Source: Candidatus Omnitrophota bacterium
GTDB taxonomy: Bacteria; Omnitrophota; Gorgyraeia; Duberdicusellales; 4484-171
Direction: 5' to 3'
DNA: 15,827 nucleotides
NCBI GenBank assembly: GCA_030631705.1
Contig: DAOVKQ010000002.1
Location: forward strand, 1 to 15,827
Below the pieces are notes generated by a model. The model worked only from the letters and a program-made list of their open reading frames with translations. It did not search any database and was not told where the DNA came from. Below, piece after piece: positions 13,440-15,827 of the stretch (its first letter is position 1; the number at the start of each line of letters is the position of its first letter). The translations under genes and the position numbers were made by a program.

Positions 13440-15101
13440 TTAAAACAAAGTTTGTATTGATAAGGATAGGTTGAAATAGCGCGTTTTCGATTCGTAATCT
13501 TTAGGGTCACCTTCGCGGCTCATAAAGGTTACGTGGTTGGGGACAAAATTACTTTTAAAAGATATTAAATTGGTTTTTGTAACGCGCCAGTCAAAGAAAA
13601 GCTCAAAGAATAAATAAGGTTTAAATCTGTAGAAGCGGGTTTTCTTATCATAAAGAGTAAAAGTATGCAGTGAGCTATCCGAGTGGTACCCTGCGCCAAG
13701 GCCTATATTTAAGTTGTCGCGCAAACCGTAATTTAAGCTTCCTTTGAATTTATAATAATTTTGTTCAATGACATTAGTAGCATAATTGGTTGTATTCCCG
13801 GCAAAAAAAGCGGCGTGTTCCGAGCCTATCATGAAGTAATCCAGGGGATATAGAAAAATATTGTAAGGGTCAATTATGTTCTGCGCGCCGTTGTTTGCTT
13901 TTTTGTCTAAATGAGTTATGTCTTTCTCGTATTCGAATTCAAGCAAACACTGATTCTTATTGAGTAAATCTTTGGTCAGAGAAGAAAATTCATCGCTTTC
14001 TGTTGTGTTCTTTCCGTCAAAAAGATAAGTTAGTCTTAATGCCGGCCTAACATTATAAAACTTTAACCGTTTAACCGGATAAGTTGTTACGGTATTGTCG
14101 GTGTTTTTCTGCTGGTAATCGAGTTTTTGCTCACAGTAATCAAAATCGGTAAGGATAACGGCTTCAAATGAATCTCCGCTCCGGTAACGCAGTCTTAAGG
14201 GGAAGCGGAAAGAATTTTCCAGCTTATAATTTCCCGTTACAAATAAAGAGCTAGAATCGGCATTATACTGTTTATATTCATACTTATATTTAAGCGGCGT
14301 TGTGTAGCAAAGGCCGCTTTCTAATTCCGGATTTTCTTTTAATCCCCAGCGCATGGTTATGTTGGGACTCGCATGGGGCATAAGAGTGTGGTAAAAATTA
14401 TAAGCTCTGCTTAAAGAATAATAGGAAGTATTTCTTCTTACTTTACCTTTTTTATAGATGATTGACGATTCTAGATTAAGTTGGTTTTTACAGAGCAAAG
14501 GCCGTTTTATTTTAGAAAGAGTTGAATTATTTTTTTTGCCTTTATCCTTACCGGGGGAGAGATACCTGATGCCTCCTTCAATGTCCTGAAAGTTTGAGCG
14601 GATATAACTAAAATATTGCGCTTCATTGGGAGCGGTTGCCCAGTTCCAGTCGCTTTTTTGCCCGTTGTTCGCGGCAGTTAAATAAAATTCACTGTTTTCT
14701 TTTCTTGCGCGGAGTTTAAGCAAAAAGGCGCGAAAGTAAGTTATGTTATATTTTTGAGTATCCGATAGAGAGCCGGCAGGATTATATGTCAGGCGTTTAT
14801 AGCCTGAAGGGTAGGTTTCTTTAAACCCCAGCTCGGCATCGATTATTGAAGAAAACCTTATTGAATTATCGAAGAAATAAAGATAAGGAGTAGATGAAAA
14901 CCGGTCATAAGAGGCATTTCCATGAGTGCCTTCTTCCCGCAGTTTAAAATATTCTATTTTTTCCTTATAGAGAAATTTACCTTTCTGTAGCAGAGGCTCA
15001 TAGAGGTCATCGAGCTCAAGGGCGTAAAGCTTAAACGGCTGGACTAACGCAAGAAGCATAAGGAAAAGGGCAAGGGATATTCGTAAGGCTAAATTTTTCA
15101 T
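13440..15101 (-). CDS. Large putative outer-membrane beta-barrel protein
   Basis: The 553-residue protein has a signal peptide, MKNLALRISLALFLMLLALV, with cleavage near LYA-LEL. A long body follows, made of alternating polar and aromatic/hydrophobic residues typical of transmembrane beta-strands (for example FRFPLRLRYRSGDSFEAVIL and YYKFKGSLNYGLRDNLNIGL). The C-terminal strand YFNLSLSIQTLF ends in Phe, the usual beta-signal for BAM-dependent insertion. An Asn/Ser/Lys-rich stretch around 185-205 could be an external loop or plug. No specific porin or transporter family is recognised, so substrate and role are unknown. Its ATG overlaps the thpR stop by 4 bases, and GGCAGGA upstream may serve as ribosome-binding site. 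It converges with the riboswitch-controlled gene, leaving 27 bases and no clear terminator between them. Confidence 0.75.
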   Translation of the reverse strand: MKNLALRISLALFLMLLALVQPFKLYALELDDLYEPLLQKGKFLYKEKIEYFKLREEGTHGNASYDRFSSTPYLYFFDNSIRFSSIIDAELGFKETYPSGYKRLTYNPAGSLSDTQKYNITYFRAFLLKLRARKENSEFYLTAANNGQKSDWNWATAPNEAQYFSYIRSNFQDIEGGIRYLSPGKDKGKKNNSTLSKIKRPLLCKNQLNLESSIIYKKGKVRRNTSYYSLSRAYNFYHTLMPHASPNITMRWGLKENPELESGLCYTTPLKYKYEYKQYNADSSSLFVTGNYKLENSFRFPLRLRYRSGDSFEAVILTDFDYCEQKLDYQQKNTDNTVTTYPVKRLKFYNVRPALRLTYLFDGKNTTESDEFSSLTKDLLNKNQCLLEFEYEKDITHLDKKANNGAQNIIDPYNIFLYPLDYFMIGSEHAAFFAGNTTNYATNVIEQNYYKFKGSLNYGLRDNLNIGLGAGYHSDSSLHTFTLYDKKTRFYRFKPYLFFELFFDWRVTKTNLISFKSNFVPNHVTFMSREGDPKDYESKTRYFNLSLSIQTLF

Positions 15102-15646
15102 TCTCTAAGTCCTGCCTTGAGAATTTCTTCGTGCATAGCTCCCTCAGGGGTTAAGATACTTTTGTAAAGGATAATTTGATTTACGGGCAAGGATCTACCG
15201 GTTTGTATCTCTTTTGTTTTCGCAACAAGACACTCTGTATTTTTTTTGCTTTTTAGACGGGCAAGAGTTACGTGGCTCCTAAAACGCGATTCTTTTTTAA
15301 ATCCAAGCGGCTCCAGCCTGTCTTCCAGAAAGTAAGCGATTTCTTTCAATCTGTTTTCATTATCGGTTGCGATAAAGAATACGTGGGGATTTCTTTCGTT
15401 GGGGAAGAACCCAAAGTTGGAAAAGTTTACTTTAAAGGCAGAAAAGCTGAGCGCGGTTTCCTTAACGATGTTTTCAAGGTTTAAGATTTTTTCTTCTTTT
15501 ACTTCACCTAAGAACTTTAGCGTAAGATGAGAATTAGCTGTGTTTACCCATTTTGCGTAAGAATCACATTTTTTCAGCTCGTTTTGCGCATCGCGCAAGT
15601 AGTCTTTTATTTCATCGGGAAGAGGTATTGCGATAAAAACTCTCAT
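15098..15646 (-). CDS. thpR: RNA 2',3'-cyclic phosphodiesterase (2'-5' RNA ligase family)
   Basis: This is a two-histidine (2H) phosphoesterase that opens RNA 2',3'-cyclic phosphates to 2'-phosphate in the cytoplasm; early work also described a 2'-5' ligase activity. The 182-residue protein has both catalytic motifs, H40-L-T (SHLTLKFLGEV) and H125-V-T (SHVTLARLK). It also has the usual N-terminus MRVFIAIPLPDEIKDYL and the NPHVFFIA segment. Length and spacing of the two HxT motifs are normal. No Shine-Dalgarno sequence is visible. It is the first gene of a two-gene minus-strand unit with the large barrel, an odd functional pairing that probably reflects shared transcription only. Confidence 0.92.
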   Translation of the reverse strand: MRVFIAIPLPDEIKDYLRDAQNELKKCDSYAKWVNTANSHLTLKFLGEVKEEKILNLENIVKETALSFSAFKVNFSNFGFFPNERNPHVFFIATDNENRLKEIAYFLEDRLEPLGFKKESRFRSHVTLARLKSKKNTECLVAKTKEIQTGRSLPVNQIILYKSILTPEGAMHEEILKAGLRE

Positions 15647-15669
15647 TTTTATTAGGATTCATTAAGAAT

Positions 15670-15697
15670 ATTTTATCAGATAGATGATTTAAATCAA
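15670..15697 (-). promoter_or_regulatory. Predicted promoter of thpR and the barrel gene
   Basis: On the minus strand TTGATT (15697-15692) and TAAAAT (15675-15670) lie 16 bases apart, matching 4 and 5 of 6 consensus bases. Transcription would start near 15663, leaving a leader of about 17 bases before the thpR ATG. Confidence 0.4.
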
Positions 15698-15715
15698 ACA
15701 CTAAGGCGATATTAG

Positions 15716-15827
15716 GGTTCTTTCTTGTTTAAGTTGATTGAAAGAACCTGATTACAGTGATTAAAAACCCGATTACAGCGATATACTAATAGAAATTAAT
15801 CTCTGTAATCTTTTAATAATCTGTGTA
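15716..15827. repeat. Iterated GATTACAG repeats with hairpins at the right edge
   Basis: GGTTCTTTC (15716-15724) and GAAAGAACC (15740-15748) form a perfect 9-base inverted repeat. Next come GATTACAG at 15750-15757 and again at 15771-15778, then the inverse CTGTAATC at 15803-15810 and a related TAATCTGTGTA at the very edge. The design, short words repeated in both orientations, parallels the spacer repeat at 284-351 with a different word. The element may continue beyond the window. Confidence 0.65.

Noticed and set aside
13246..13443. A 65-codon + strand frame rich in Arg, Leu and Asn
   Set aside because: It is the alternate reading of the Pro/Glu codon run of the riboswitch-controlled gene.

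Overview
The window looks like chromosome of an uncultured Gram-negative bacterium of moderate-to-low GC. A plausible home is the PVC superphylum, perhaps Candidatus Omnitrophota (former OP3). This is inference from three things: the style of the proteins, two predicted outer-membrane barrels ending in phenylalanine, and intergenic DNA full of short iterated repeats. No 16S gene is present to test it.

Layout. Bases 1-478 hold the 3' end of a 23S rRNA gene and a complete 5S rRNA gene, with an iterated inverted repeat between them. Bases 503-2197 carry xseA and xseB (exonuclease VII), separated by a compound palindromic repeat. After an A/T-rich terminator-like hairpin comes a housekeeping run on the + strand: rpsO, pnp, ftsK, a RodZ-like gene, rimO, pgsA and pgpA (2379-10402). 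Most of these genes are closely spaced, and pnp and ftsK overlap by 4 bases. The only large break, 7733-8062, is filled by two non-coding repeat elements. The run covers translation, RNA decay, chromosome segregation, cell shape, ribosomal protein modification and phosphatidylglycerol synthesis.

From 10430 on, the content is envelope-related and less familiar. Two minus-strand genes encode an outer-membrane barrel (10430-11830) and a small secreted protein (11841-12431). Both carry the same charged motif just after the signal peptide. Facing away from them is a + strand unit: a predicted promoter, a well-formed cyclic di-GMP class I (GEMM-I) riboswitch, an intrinsic terminator, and a gene for a secreted protein with a basic N-terminal half and a Pro/Glu-rich tail (12720-13412). 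The aptamer 3' side can pair with the terminator 5' arm, so the architecture predicts a transcriptional OFF switch. Converging on this unit is a minus-strand pair with a 4-base overlap, thpR (15098-15646) and a large barrel protein (13440-15101). The right edge (15647-15827) is non-coding and repeat-rich.

The strongest leads are the riboswitch-controlled secreted protein, the N-terminal motif shared by two unrelated neighbours, the nested inverted-repeat element at 7854-7992, and the scarcity of Shine-Dalgarno sequences, with some predicted promoters lying almost on the start codon.
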